Notes: generated by a model not told the origin, from the letters alone. 64,000 bases of DNA from Oasisia sp. SBJ-2009 (GCA_964017155.1 OZ024861.1:14329912-14393911), one strand, 5' to 3'. Counted from the stretch's first letter, positions 1 through 11,247 are shown. Translations and numbers: made by a program.

Positions 1-2244
1 GGCAGACGTGCCATTTTCGTTCCCGGCGACGTCAAATTTCAAGATGGCGACGCCTTTGATCTAAGCAAACTGGGGGGGGGGAGGCGCTTTCTTCCACGTT
101 TACTTCGTTCTTTCAATGTTTTACTTGCGCTAGCTTATTTCGCAATAAGGTACACACATAGGACTACAGTTGTATTATGGTACGACGGCCTGTGCGACAT
201 TCGGGTACTTTTTATGCACGATGCAAGTCAATGTGCGTGGCGTATAACACCGATTAGATTCAACAATGCCAGACTCTCTCCATTGATTTTTAGACCAAAT
301 ATATCAGGCCTGCTGCGTCCGCGCGTATTAAAACCACTGCACTACCCTACCCGCGCCTCTTGTAATGAAGTTTCAAACCTAGGAGCAATTGAGGTTGGCT
401 TGCATTCTGCGCAAGTGCCTAATTCTTGTCGGAAATGGAACAGAATATTCATATTCGTGTTCTCATTCACAGTAGACTGTATATGGTGCATACCACTCTT
501 CGATGAGTTGTCTCAAAGTCGCAAGCAGCTTTCCACCTATGCCTAGGCAAATAGACGTTTGGACAGTATCTAATTTCACATTCGTACTGCTGAGCTTCAA
601 ACTACTACACTCATCGACAGAAGTTCCCTTCACTGTGTTGGCAATCTACTCTCTGCGATCTGGAACTCTAAAACGTCTTAACGGCGACGCCACGAGGGCT
701 GTATGCAGGCTGCGCATAGATGTATCTGAAGCATTATATGACATTCCATGCGATAAAAGACGTTCGTTCGCATACAGTCTAGATTTACTCTGTAGTGTAA
801 TACGCTTTATAGGACGTACAATGTGTGTAGCTAGCTCAACATCAATGATTATATGATGCGACCATTGCCTGTTAGTTGCTTTGTGGTTTCGTTTTCATAT
901 TGAACTGGCGACATGTCTGCTCTTTGGTTTCAGGTCTTCCTATTTGAGACCGACGTGTGAGCGACACAGACCGTCTGAGAATGAGACGCGCGAGTAGTGA
1001 TGAACCCCACGCATGTCTAGTATATCACTTCGTAGTTGTCTGGGTAGTTTGGAACAACCCTTGGTTTCTCGTATGGCTCTTCGCCATCGCTGTTATGTCT
1101 AGCCGTTGGCGTTACCTGTTTGTCGGCACAGCGCTCATGACACGGCCAAAGAGCTGGCCTGTTGGCACTGATCACTGTAGCATATGCTATTGTTTCCAAG
1201 GCAATGTAACAACATATGCATTCGAACTCCGTCACTACCTAGATACAAATCTGCGTGCCGAGATATGTGTGACTGCAATAAATATGGGTCTCAAAACATC
1301 GAATGATCTCTACACTTGTCTTTGAAGGAAGACATGTCAAATGCGTACCCTTGAGTTACACTATTGCAAAGAAAGAGGCACTTGTGTAGGTTGCCTTGGC
1401 ATGCTGATTCCTAAGTATGCTGTTTCCAGTCGAGATGAATGCGTTGTGCTTGGTGTCATGACGGTCAAAGAATCATCTACTCACCTGTATTGAGTGGGTG
1501 TATGTGTACAAGCGATAATGTGTGTGGCATTCGCCGCGCGAATGGTGTTTATGCATATCAGTTTTAATATACTTTCCGCGGTGCGATCTCGACCTCTTAT
1601 ACAAGTTTCGTTTCATGTGCATTATTTTGCATCATATTTTGACATTGCGTATCTTGAAATACATCATATAGCGTGAACAATAGCTCGATCAATCGTCTGA
1701 GTAAAACGTTTCGATTGTGAGAACTGCAACATCAAAACTAATGTCCACTCGCACTAGCTGTGATACATGTATCGATGTCATGCTATCGTTGATTTGATTC
1801 TCCCAGTGATCGGCCTACATTATCATCTACCTCAACAGGGTATATAAATAAAATAACTTGATAAAAACAACGCGTCACCCACTGTCGAATGACTGTTCCG
1901 CGCCGCCAATCTTCACATCATCGGGCCTGGTCGGTCAGTAATGCTGCCAGAAGTATTCGGCCACGTGTCGCTGTATCTTCACCGGGCGCAGACACCTGAG
2001 AAAAAACAATAAAAAAGCGTTACAATGTGCACGGTGTCTAACAAAATTGAAAACAGCAGGCTCAATGCTTACATATGTCCACATTCCTTCACCCCACTGG
2101 CGTCAAAGACGCAAATCCCACCGCGATGCGGTCGAGATTACACTAAAGAAACTGGCATCTGTCGCCAGCATTCGGCTGCGCGGCAAAGTAATGGCGGCAA
2201 ACCGGAAGACGCGCCACAACAATACCGTGACGTCACGACATTAC
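1..2244 (+). repeat. Satellite unit 1 (long type)
   Basis: Unit of 2244 bp with a G10 tract. It retains the 40-bp segment missing from short units (1613-1652) and has no gtac insertion. Private changes include gtagactg for gtacactg near 474 and a TATA-like patch reading gtatataaataaaat near 1840. It carries the perfect 12-bp palindrome gatacatgtatc near 1762. No coding gene is supported. Confidence 0.95.
1613..1652 (+). other. 40-bp segment present in long units, absent in short units
   Basis: In unit 1 this AT-rich segment lies between acaagtttcgtt and cttgaaatac. It is missing in units 8, 9, 10, 11, 12, 13, 15 and 20, where cgtt joins cttg directly (junctions 19140, 21351, 23563, 25774, 27986, 30196, 34655, 45838). 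Deletion is more likely than insertion because all surrounding subfamilies have the segment. The deletion travels with a linked upstream change, tatacattccgcgg for tatactttccgcgg. Confidence 0.9.
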
Positions 2245-4080
2245 GGCAGACGTGCCATTTTCGTTCCCGGCGACGTCAAATTTCAAGATGGCGACGCCTT
2301 TGATCTAAGCAAACTGGGGGGAGGCGCTTTCTTCCACGTTTACTTCGTTCTTTTAATGTTTTACTTGCGCTAGCTTATTTCGCAATAAGGTACACACATA
2401 GGACTACAGTTGTATTATGGTACGACGGCCTGTGCGACATTCGGGTACTTTTTATGCACGATGCAAGTCAATGTGCGTGGCGTATAACACCGATTAGATT
2501 CAACAATGCCAGACTCTCTCCATTGATTTTTAGACCAAATATATCAGGCCTGCTGCGTCCGCGCGTATTAAAACCACTGCACTACCCTACCCGCGCCTCT
2601 TGTAATGAAGTTTCAAGCCTAGGAGCAATTGAGGTTGGCTTGCATTGTGCGCAAGTGCCTAATACTTGTCGGAAATGGAACAGAATATTCATATTCGTGT
2701 TCTCATTCACAGTACACTGTATATGGTGCATACCACTCTTCGATGAGTTGTCTCAAAGTCTCAAGCAGCTTTCCACCTATGCCTAGGCAAATAGACGTTT
2801 GGACAGTATCTAATTTCACATTCGTACTGCTGAGCTTCAAACTACTACACTCAACGACAGAAGTTCCCTTCACTGTGTTGGCAATCTACTCTCTGCGATC
2901 TGGAACTCTAAAACGTCTTAACGGCGACGCCACGAGGGCTGTATGCAGGCTGCGCATAGATGTATCTGAAGCATTATATGCCATTCCATGCGATAAAAGA
3001 CGTTCGTTCGCATACAGTCTAGATTTACTCTGTAGTGTAATACGCTTTGTAGAACGTACAATGTGTGTAGCTAGCTCAACATCAATGATTATATGATGCG
3101 ACCATTGCCTGTTAGTTGCTTTGTGGTTTCGTTTTCATATTGAACTGGCGACATGTCTGCTCTTTGGTTTCATGTCTTCCTATTTGAGACCGACGTGTGA
3201 GCGACACAGACCGTCTGAGAATGAGACGCGCGAGTAGTGATGAACCCCACGCATGTCTAGTATATCATTTCGTAGTTGTCTGGGTAGTTTGGAACAACCC
3301 TTGGTTTCTCGTATGGCTCTTCGCCATCGCTGTTATGTCTAGCCGTTGGCGTTACCTGTTTGTCGGCACAGCGCTCATGACACGGCCAAAGAGCTGGCCT
3401 GTTGGCACTGATCACTGTAGCATATGCTATTGTTTCCAAGGCAATGTAACAACATATGCATTCGAACTCCGTCACTACCTAGATACAAATCTGAGTGCCG
3501 AGATATGTGTGACTGCAATAAATATGTGTCTCAAAACATCGAATGATCTCTACACTTGTCTTTGAAGGAAGACATGTCAAATGCGTACCCTTGAGTTACA
3601 CTATTGCAAAGAAAGAGGCACTTGTGTAGGTTGCCTTGGCATGCTGATTCCTAAGTATGCTGTTTCCAGTCGAGATGAATGCGTTGTGCTTGCTGTCATG
3701 ACGGTCAAAGAATCATCTACTCAACTGTATTGAGTGGGTGTATGTGTACAAGCGATAATGTGTGTGGCATTCGCCGCGCGAATGGTGCTTATGCATATCA
3801 GTTTTAATATACTTTCCGCGGTGCGATCCCGGCCTCTTACACAAGTTTCGTTTCATGTGCATTATTTTGCATCATATTTTGACATTGCGTATCTTGAAAT
3901 ACATCATATAGCGTGAACAACAGCTCGATCAATCGTCTGAGTAAAACGTTTCGATTGTGAGAACTGCAACATCAAAACTAATGTCCACTCGCACTAGCTG
4001 TGATATATGTATCGATGTCATGCTATCGTTGATTTGATTCTCCCAGTGATCGGCCTACATTATCATCTACCTCAACATGT

Positions 4081-4088
4081 TATATAAA
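4081..4088 (+). promoter_or_regulatory. TATA-like patch of the satellite unit (unit 2 example)
   Basis: The sequence tatataaa lies in an AT-rich stretch about 390 bp before the CRE octamer. It varies between subtypes: tatataaaaaaaat, tatatagaaaaaat and tatatataaaaaagt. A match this short in AT-rich DNA is weak evidence, and no downstream gene start supports it. Confidence 0.25.
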
Positions 4089-4201
4089 AAAAATAACTTG
4101 ATAAAAACAACGCTTCACCCACTGTCGAATGACTGTTCCGCGTCGCCAATCTTCACATCATCGGGCCTGGTCGGTCAGTAATGCTGCCAGAAGTATTCGG
4201 C

Positions 4202-4253
4202 CACGTGTCGCTGTATCTTCACCGGGCGCAGACACCTGAGAAAAAACAATAAA
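4202..4253 (+). promoter_or_regulatory. E-box and AATAAA in the satellite unit (unit 2 example)
   Basis: CACGTG (4202-4207) is a palindromic E-box core in cggccacgtgtcg. AATAAA (4248-4253) follows 40 bp later and matches the canonical polyadenylation hexamer. Both recur in the units inspected. They could end a transcript read from the unit's promoter-like patch, but I see no clear downstream GU-rich element. Confidence 0.3.
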
Positions 4254-4430
4254 AAAGCGTTACAATGTGCACGGTGTCAAACAAAATTGAAAACAGCAGG
4301 CTCAATGCTTACATATGTCCACATTCCTTCACCCCACTGGCGTCAAAGACGCAAATCCCACCGCGATGCGGTCGAGATTACACTAAAGAAACTGGCATCT
4401 GTCGCCAGCATTCGGCTGCGCGGCAAAGTA

Positions 4431-4533
4431 ATGGCGGCAAACCGGAAGACGCGCCACAACAATACCGTGACGTCACGACATTACGGCAGACGTGCCATTT
4501 TCGTTCCCGGCGACGTCAAATTTCAAGATGGCG
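4431..4533 (+). promoter_or_regulatory. CpG-rich promoter-like patch with ETS, CRE and YY1-like motifs (representative copy)
   Basis: In about 100 bp this patch holds an ETS-like core CCGGAAG (4442-4448), the palindromic CRE octamer TGACGTCA (4468-4475), a second GACGTCA (4512-4518) and a YY1-like AAGATGGCG (4525-4533). This combination is typical of TATA-less housekeeping promoters and of some transposon 5' ends. The CRE octamer recurs at 2228, 4468, 6710, 8951, 13021, 15267, 17515, 19718, 21929, 24141, 26352, 28564, 30774, 33020, 35233, 37482, 39726, 41967, 44208, 46416, 48660, 50900, 53145, 55392, 57635, 59880 and 62126. The motifs are seen; promoter activity is inferred. The YY1-like ATG opens only a six-codon frame ending at TAA. 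Confidence 0.5.
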
Positions 4534-6726
4534 ACGCCTTTGATCTAAGCAAACTGGGGGGGGAGGCGCTTTCTTCCACGTTTACTTCGTTCTTTCAATG
4601 TTTTACTTGCGCTAGCTTATTTCGCAATAAGGTACACACATAGGACTACAGTTGTATTATGGTACGACGGCCTGTGCGACATTCGGGTACTTTTTATGCA
4701 CGATGCAAGTCAATGTGCGTGGCGTATAACACCGATTAGATTCAACAATGCAAGACTCTCTCCATTGATTTTTAGACCAAATATATCAGGCCTGCTGCGT
4801 CCGCGCGTATTAAAACCACTGCACTACCCTACCCGCGCCTCTGGTAATTAAGTTTCAAATCTAGGAGCAATTGAGGTTGGCTTGCATTCTGCGCAAGTGC
4901 CTAATTCTTGTCGGAAATGGAACAGAATATTCATATTCGTGTTCTCATTCACAGTACACTGTATATGGTGCATACCACTCTTCGATGAGTTGTCTCAAAG
5001 TCTCAAGCAGCTTTCCACCTATGCCTAGGCAAATAGACGTTTGGACAGTATCTAATTTCACATTCGTACTGCTGAGCTTCAAACTACTACACTCAACGAC
5101 AGAAGTTCCCTTCACTGTGTTGGCAATCTACTCTCTGCGATCTGGAACTCTAAAACGTCTTAACGGCGACGCCACGAGGGCTGTATGCAGGCTGCGCATA
5201 GATGTATCTGAAGCATTATATGCCATTCCATGCGATAAAAGACGTTCGTTCGCATACAGTCTAGATTTACTCTGTAGTGTAATACGCTTTGTAGGACGTA
5301 CAATGTGTGTAGCTAGCTCAACATCAATGATTATATGATGCGACCATTGCCTGTTAGTTGCTTTGTGGTTTCGTTTTCATATTGAACTGGCGACATGTCT
5401 GCTCTTTGGTTTCAGGTCTTCCTATTTGAGACCGACGTGTGAGCGACACAGACCGTCTGAGAATGAGACGCGCGAGTAGTGATGAACCCCACGCATGTCT
5501 AGTATATCACTTCGTAGTTGTCTGGGTAGTTTGGAACAACCCTTGGTTTCTCGTATGGCTCTTCGCCATCGCTGTTATGTCTAGCCGTTGGCGTTACCTG
5601 TTTGTCGGCACAGCGCTCATGACACGGCCAAAGAGCTGGCCTGTTGGCACTGATCACTGTAGCATATGCTATTGTTTCCAAGGCAATGTAACAACATATG
5701 CATTCGAACTCCGTCACTACCTAGATACAAATCTGCGTGCCGAGATATGTGTGACTGCAATAAATATGGGTCTCAAAACATCGAATGATCTCTACACTTG
5801 TCTTTGAAGGAAGACATGTCAAATGCGTACCCTTGAGTTACACTATTGCAAAGAAAGAGGCACTTGTGTAGGTTGCCTTGGCATGCTGATTCCTAAGTAT
5901 GCTGTTTCCAGTCGAGATGAATGCGTTGTGCTTGGTGTCATGACGGTCAAAGAATCATCTACTCACTTGTATTGAGTGGGTGTATGTGTACAAGCGATAA
6001 TGTGTGTGGCATTCGCCGCGCGAATGGTGCTTATGCATATCAGTTTTAATATACTTTCCGCGGTGCGATCCCGGCCTCTTACACAAGTTTCGTTTCATGT
6101 GCATTATTTTGCATCATATTTTGACATTGCGTATCTTGAAATACATCATATAGCGTGAACAACAGCTCGATCAATCGTCTGAGTAAAACGTTTCGATTGT
6201 GAGAACTGCAACATCAAAACTAATGTCCACTCGCACTAGCTGTGATATATGTATCGATGTCATGCTATCGTTGATTTGATTCTCCCAGTGATCGGCGTAC
6301 ATTATCATCTACCTCAACATGTTATATAAAAAAAATAACTTGATAAAAACAACGCTTCACCCACTGTCGAATGACTGTTCCGCGTCGCCAATCTTCACAT
6401 CATCGGGCCTGGTCGGTCAGTAATGCTGCCAGAAGTATTCGGCCACGTGTCGCTGTATCTTCACCGGGCGCAGACACCTGAGAAAAAACAATAAAAAAGC
6501 GTTACAATGTGCACGGTGTCAAACAAAATTGAAAACAGCAGGCTCAATGCTTACATATGTCCACATTCCTTCACCCCACTGGCGTCAAAGACGCAAATCC
6601 CACCGCGATGCGGTCGAGATTACACTAAAGAAACTGGCATCTGTCGCCAGCATTCGGCTGCGCGGCAAAGTAATGGCGGCAAACCGGAAGACGCGCCACA
6701 ACAATACCGTGACGTCACGACATTAC
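4485..6726 (+). repeat. Satellite unit 3 (long type)
   Basis: Unit of 2242 bp with G8. It reads ggtaattaag where most units read tgtaatgaag (about 4843), a change shared only with the adjacent unit 4. That sharing points to local duplication or conversion between neighbours. Confidence 0.95.
4556..4563 (+). repeat. Variable G homopolymer (representative copy)
   Basis: A run of G follows the YY1-like site in every unit, between aaact and aggcgc. Lengths by eye for units 1-28 are 10, 6, 8, 7, 6, 12, 10, 7, 11, 12, 11, 12, 10, 11, 12, 11, 10, 7, 7, 8, 10, 8, 11, 12, 9, 10, 11, 9. This is the fastest-changing position in the unit and is also where sequencing length errors are likely. Confidence 0.9.
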
Positions 6727-8967
6727 GGCAGACGTGCCATTTTCGTTCCCGGCGACGTCAAATTTCAAGATGGCGACGCCTTTGATCTAAGCAAACTGGG
6801 GGGGAGGCGCTTTCTTCCACGTTTACTTCGTTCTTTCAATGTTTTACTTGCGCTAGCTTATTTCGCAATAAGGTACACACATAGGACTACAGTTGTATTA
6901 TGGTACGACGGCCTGTGCGACATTCGGGTACTTTTTATGCACGATGCAAGTCAATGTGCGTGGCGTATAACACCGATTAGATTCAACAATGCAAGACTCT
7001 CTCCATTGATTTTTAGACCAAATATATCAGGCCTGCTGCGTCCGCGCGTATTAAAACCACTGCACTACCCTACCCGCGCCTCTGGTAATTAAGTTTCAAA
7101 CCTAGGAGCAATTGAGGTTGGCTTGCATTCTGCGCAAGTGCCTAATTCTTGTCGGAAATGGAACAGAATATTCATATTCGTGTACTCATTCACAGTACAC
7201 TGTATATGGTGCATACCACTCTTCGATGAGTTGTCTCAAAGTCTCAAGCAGCTTTCCACCTATGCCTAGGCAAATAGACGTTTGGACAGTATCTAATTTC
7301 ACATTCGTACTGCTGAGCTTCAAACTACTACACTCAACGACAGAAGTTCCCTTCACTGTGTTGGCAATCTACTCTCTGCGATCTGGAACTCTAAAACGTC
7401 TTAACGGCGACGCCACGAGGGCTGTATGCAGGCTGTGCATAGATGTATCTGAAGCATTATATGACATTCCATGCGATAAAAGACGTTCGTTCGCATACAG
7501 TCTAGATTTACTCTGTAGCGTAATACGCTTTGTAGGACGTACAATGTGTGTAGCTAGCTCAACATCAATGATTATATGATGCGACCATTGCCTGTTAGTT
7601 GCTTTGTGGTTTCGTTTTCATGTTGAACTGGCGACATGTCTGCTCTTTGGTTTCAGGTCTTCCTATTTGAGACCGACGTGTGAGCGACACAGACCGTCTG
7701 AGAATGAGACGCGCGAGTAGTGATGAACCCCACGCATGTCTAGTATATCACTTCGTAGTTGTCTGGGTAGTTTGGAACAACCCTTGGTTTCTCGTATGGC
7801 TCTTCGCCATCGCTGTTATGTCTAGCCGTTGGCGTTACCTGTTTGTCGGCACAGCGCTCATGACACGGCCAAAGAGCTGGCCTGTTGGCACTGATCACTG
7901 TAGCATATGCTATTGTTTCCAAGGCAATGTAACAACATATGCATTCGAACTCCGTCACTACCTAGATACAAATCTGCGTGCCGAGATATGTGTGACTGCA
8001 ATAAATATGGGTCTCAAAACATCGAATGATCTCTACACTTGTCTTTGAAGGAAGACATGTCAAATGCGTACCCTTGAGTTACACTATTGCAAAGAAAGAG
8101 GCACTTGTGTAGGTTGCCTTGGCATGCTGATTCCTAAGTATGCTGTTTCCAGTCGAGATGAATGCGTTGTGCTTGGTGTCATGACGGTCAAAGAATCATC
8201 TACTCACCTGTATTGAGTGGGTGTATGTGTACAAGCGATAATGTGTGTGGCATTCGCCGCGCGAATGGTGCTTATGCATATCAGTTTTAATATACTTTCC
8301 GCGGTGCGATCCCGGCCTCTTACACAAGTTTCGTTTCATGTGCATTATTTTGCATCATATTTTGACATTGCGTATCTTGAAATACATCATATAGCGTGAA
8401 CAACAGCTCGATCAATCGTCTGAGTAAAACGTTTCGATTGTGAGAACTGCAACATCAAAAGTAATGTCCACTCGCACTAGCTGTGATATATGTATCGATG
8501 TCATGCTATCGTTGATTTGATTCTCCCAGTGATCGGCCTACATTATCATCTACCTCAACATGTTATATAAAAAAAATAACTTGATAAAAAGAACGCTTCA
8601 CCCACTGTCGAATGACTGTTCCGCGTCGCCAATCTTCACATAATCGGGCCTGGTCGGTCAGTAATGCTGCCAGAAGTATTCGGCCACGTGTCGCTGTATC
8701 TTCACCGGGCGCAGACACCTGAGAAAAAACAATAAAAAAGCGTTACAATGTGCACGGTGTCTAACAAAATTGAAAACAGCAGGCTCAATGCTTACATATG
8801 TCCACATTCCTTCACCCCACTGGCGTCAAAGACGCAAATCCCACTGCGATGCGGTCGAGATTACACTAAAGAAACTGGCATCTGTCGCCAGCATTCGGCT
8901 GCGCGGCAAAGTAATGGCGGCAAACCGGAAGACGCGCCACAACAATACCGTGACGTCACGACATTAC
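6727..8967 (+). repeat. Satellite unit 4 (long type)
   Basis: Unit of 2241 bp with G7. It shares the ggtaattaag variant with unit 3. Private changes include gtgtactc for gtgttctc (about 7182) and ctgtgcat for ctgcgcat (about 7433). Confidence 0.95.
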
Positions 8968-9388
8968 GGCAGACGTGCCATTTTCGTTCTCGGCGACGTC
9001 AAATTTCAAGATGGCGACGCCTTTGATCTAAGCAAACTGGGGGGAGGCGCTTTCTTCCACGTTTACTTCGTTCTTTCAATGGTTTACTTGCGCTAGCTTA
9101 TTTCGCAATAAGGTACACACATAGGACTACAGTTGTTTTATGGTACGTCGGCCTGTGCGACATTCGGGTACTTTTTATGCACGATGCAAGTCAATGTGCG
9201 TGGCGTATAACACCGATTAGATTCAACAATGCCAGACTCTCTCCATTGATTTTTAGACCAAATATATCAGGCCTGCTGCGTCCGCGCGTATTCAAACCAC
9301 TGCACTACCCTACCCGCGCCTCTTGTAATGAAGTTTCAAACCTAGGAGCAATTGAGGTTGGCTTGCATTGTACGCAAGTGCCTAATTC

Positions 9389-11131
9389 TTGTCGGAAATG
9401 GAACAGAATATTCATATTCGTGTTCTCATTCACAGTACACTGTATTGTATTCAAACACAAATTGCAGCAATGCATGAATCGGGATCCCACGATTGGTGGA
9501 AGCATATGAAAACAATAATGGGACTTAAAACAAATGGCAATTCATGCATGCAAGGTCTAGCTAACAAAACAACGGATGGTGATTGTGGCTTACTGGCCAA
9601 TACAATGAATGATTTCTTTGTGTCTGTGAGTGACCATTTGCCTCGGTTAAATAAGAACCACAAGGTGTTCGACGTTAACGAGGAACTGCCGGATCAGTAT
9701 GTGATAAGCGTATATACTACGTTTAAAGCTTTGGAGAGTGATAAAGCCAACAAGGCTACTGGGCCTGACAACATCCCTGCATGGGTGTTAAGAAACTATG
9801 CAAATGTTCTCGCCCCTCCATTAACTGCTATTTTTAACAATTCACTAAGAAAAGGTGTACTCCCTATGGAATGGAAAATGGCCAATGTAATACCGTTGCC
9901 AAAAACAAGCCCCCCTGTGTCGATTGAAAAAGACATTAGACCAATTTCACTAACTCCAATAGCTACCAAGGTGTTTGAATCAATAATAATGAAATGGGTG
10001 GATGAAACAATTGAAGGTGAAATTGATGCTAAGCAATTTGGAGGAATTAGCGGAACGTCCACAACAGATGTTCTTGTCGAAATGGTTCATATGTGGTATA
10101 AGGCGACAGATAAATTGAATTCTTATGTCAGAGTTGTAATGCTAGACTTTAGCAAAGCGTTTGATCTTATTAATCATCATTTGTTGCAAGATAAGCTACA
10201 ATCGTATGGGTTGCCCGCACATATTTTAAGATGGATGGCAACATTTCTATTAGACAGAACTCAACGAGTAAAAATAGGAAATGAATATTCCCATTCTGGT
10301 CATCCCAATGGGGGAGTACCGCAAGGGACATTGTCTGGACCTAAATGTTTCCTTGTTTACATAAATGATTTAAGAACGACTGTTCCACTATATAAGTATG
10401 TAGATGATAGTACGTTATTTGAAATATGCGACAGAAAGGGTGTATCTGTTATACAAGGGTCGGTTGATATTGCTGCTAGATGGACAGAAAAGAATGACAT
10501 GAAAATTAATTCCGAAAAATCAAAAGAAATAATCATTAGTTTTGCACAAGATGGCAATTTCAGAAGCACTATCCCGAATATAAAAATTGATGGGAGGGAT
10601 GTAGCACAAGTTTGCCATGCCAAACTATTAGGTGTGACCATTTCTCAGGATCTGACATGGAACAAACACGTAGATACTATTGTGAAAAAAGCTGGTAAAC
10701 GCTTGTACATGTTATATCAGTTAAAGCGTGCAGGGATTACACAGAAAGATCTGGTCAGTGTATATGTTAGTGTGGTGAGACCAGTTCTAGAATATGCATG
10801 TCCTGTATGGCACACTAACTTGCCCCAATATTTGTCTGACAATATTGAAGTTATACAAAAAAGGGCATTAAAATGTATTTTTCCTGGATTGGGTTACGCG
10901 GAGATACTAAGACGTGTTAACCTGGATACGTTGAATGTAAGACGGGAGAGCATTTGTCAAAAATATTTTGATAAAATTAAAGTCGGCACACATAGATTAA
11001 ATTATCTGCTGCCTGACAAAAGACATACCGAGTATAATATTAGACAAGAAAATGTGTACCCGTTACCAGTTACTAGAACGAATAGATTCCGTAACTCCTT
11101 TATACCGTGGGCTTTATACAACTGTCAGTAA
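9389..11131 (+). CDS. LINE ORF2 fragment: reverse transcriptase (partial, 5'-truncated)
   Basis: Open frame of 580 codons. The first 19 codons are satellite sequence read in frame by chance; element-derived coding begins at 9446 (residue 20), and the first ATG inside the element is at 9470. Residues 33-46 (HDWWKHMKTIMGLK) resemble the linker between endonuclease and RT in Jockey/CR1-group ORF2 proteins. RT motifs: KATGPDN (122-128), FSKAFD with the first catalytic Asp region (254-259), GGVPQGTLSGP (308-318) and YVDD with the catalytic aspartates (337-340). A thumb-like region with LLGVTISQDLTWNKHV and the C-terminal VLEYACPVWH signature follow. The family normally primes reverse transcription of its own RNA at a nicked target. 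There is no stop or frameshift inside the RT portion, which suggests a young insertion. Lacking the endonuclease, it cannot be an autonomous element. Confidence 0.9.
   Translation: MSEMEQNIHIRVLIHSTLYCIQTQIAAMHESGSHDWWKHMKTIMGLKTNGNSCMQGLANKTTDGDCGLLANTMNDFFVSVSDHLPRLNKNHKVFDVNEELPDQYVISVYTTFKALESDKANKATGPDNIPAWVLRNYANVLAPPLTAIFNNSLRKGVLPMEWKMANVIPLPKTSPPVSIEKDIRPISLTPIATKVFESIIMKWVDETIEGEIDAKQFGGISGTSTTDVLVEMVHMWYKATDKLNSYVRVVMLDFSKAFDLINHHLLQDKLQSYGLPAHILRWMATFLLDRTQRVKIGNEYSHSGHPNGGVPQGTLSGPKCFLVYINDLRTTVPLYKYVDDSTLFEICDRKGVSVIQGSVDIAARWTEKNDMKINSEKSKEIIISFAQDGNFRSTIPNIKIDGRDVAQVCHAKLLGVTISQDLTWNKHVDTIVKKAGKRLYMLYQLKRAGITQKDLVSVYVSVVRPVLEYACPVWHTNLPQYLSDNIEVIQKRALKCIFPGLGYAEILRRVNLDTLNVRRESICQKYFDKIKVGTHRLNYLLPDKRHTEYNIRQENVYPLPVTRTNRFRNSFIPWALYNCQ
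9442..9445 (+). repeat. Left target-site duplication of the LINE (gtat)
   Basis: The satellite reads ctgtatatggtgc in uninterrupted units. The left flank ends in ctgtat and the right flank resumes at gtatatggtgc, so gtat is duplicated. The element begins with tgtat, which repeats the last five target bases, so the left boundary has some ambiguity. Confidence 0.75.
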
Positions 11132-11231
11132 AAAGGTTATTAGTACGGTATGATTTGCGGTATCAAATGTATTTCTATTGTATTTGTATGATGTTTTGAT
11201 GAGTCAATTGTAACCTATTGTAATGTCAATC

Positions 11232-11247
11232 CAACTCAGTTGAGTTG
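11232..11247 (+). other. 3'-terminal hairpin of the LINE
   Basis: The sequence caactca-gt-tgagttg is a perfect 7-bp inverted repeat around two bases, lying 24 bp before the element's 3' end. L2/CR1-type elements of the UnaL2 kind carry a stem-loop near the 3' end that their reverse transcriptase recognises. The structure here is seen; its role is inferred. Confidence 0.55.

Larger units (their letters stand above)
2245..4484 (+). repeat. Satellite unit 2 (long type)
   Basis: Unit of 2240 bp with G6, the joint shortest G tract in the array. The acceptor-like tttcag before gtcttcc in other copies reads tttcat here (about 3173). Used as the reference unit for internal landmarks: YY1-like site 2285-2293, TATA-like patch 4081-4088, E-box 4202-4207, AATAAA 4248-4253, ETS-like core 4442-4448, CRE 4468-4475. 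Confidence 0.95.

Noticed and set aside
1098..1232. tRNA-like A and B boxes (tagccgttggcg and attcgaactcc) suggesting a tRNA gene or SINE
   Set aside because: The boxes are about 120 bp apart, too far for a tRNA, the A-box match is poor, and no acceptor-stem pairing was found.
1017..1235. The minus-strand 72-codon frame in each unit
   Set aside because: It is antisense to the equally unsupported 122-codon frame and shows no start context, domain or codon signal of its own.
957..1325. A 122-codon open frame with a hydrophobic stretch, repeated in nearly every unit (3197-3565, 5439-5807 and so on), as a possible membrane protein gene family
   Set aside because: Differences between copies are mostly amino-acid-changing, several units carry a shared stop that cuts it to 96 codons, and the gtac insertion alters its start. 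I recognise no domain. This is the pattern of a neutral open frame carried by a homogeneous repeat.
2025..2303. The recurrent 92-codon frame beginning MCTVSNKIENS
   Set aside because: It overlaps another open frame (2047-2373) across the same CpG-rich region, where low stop density is expected. Its conservation is no greater than that of the surrounding non-coding sequence.
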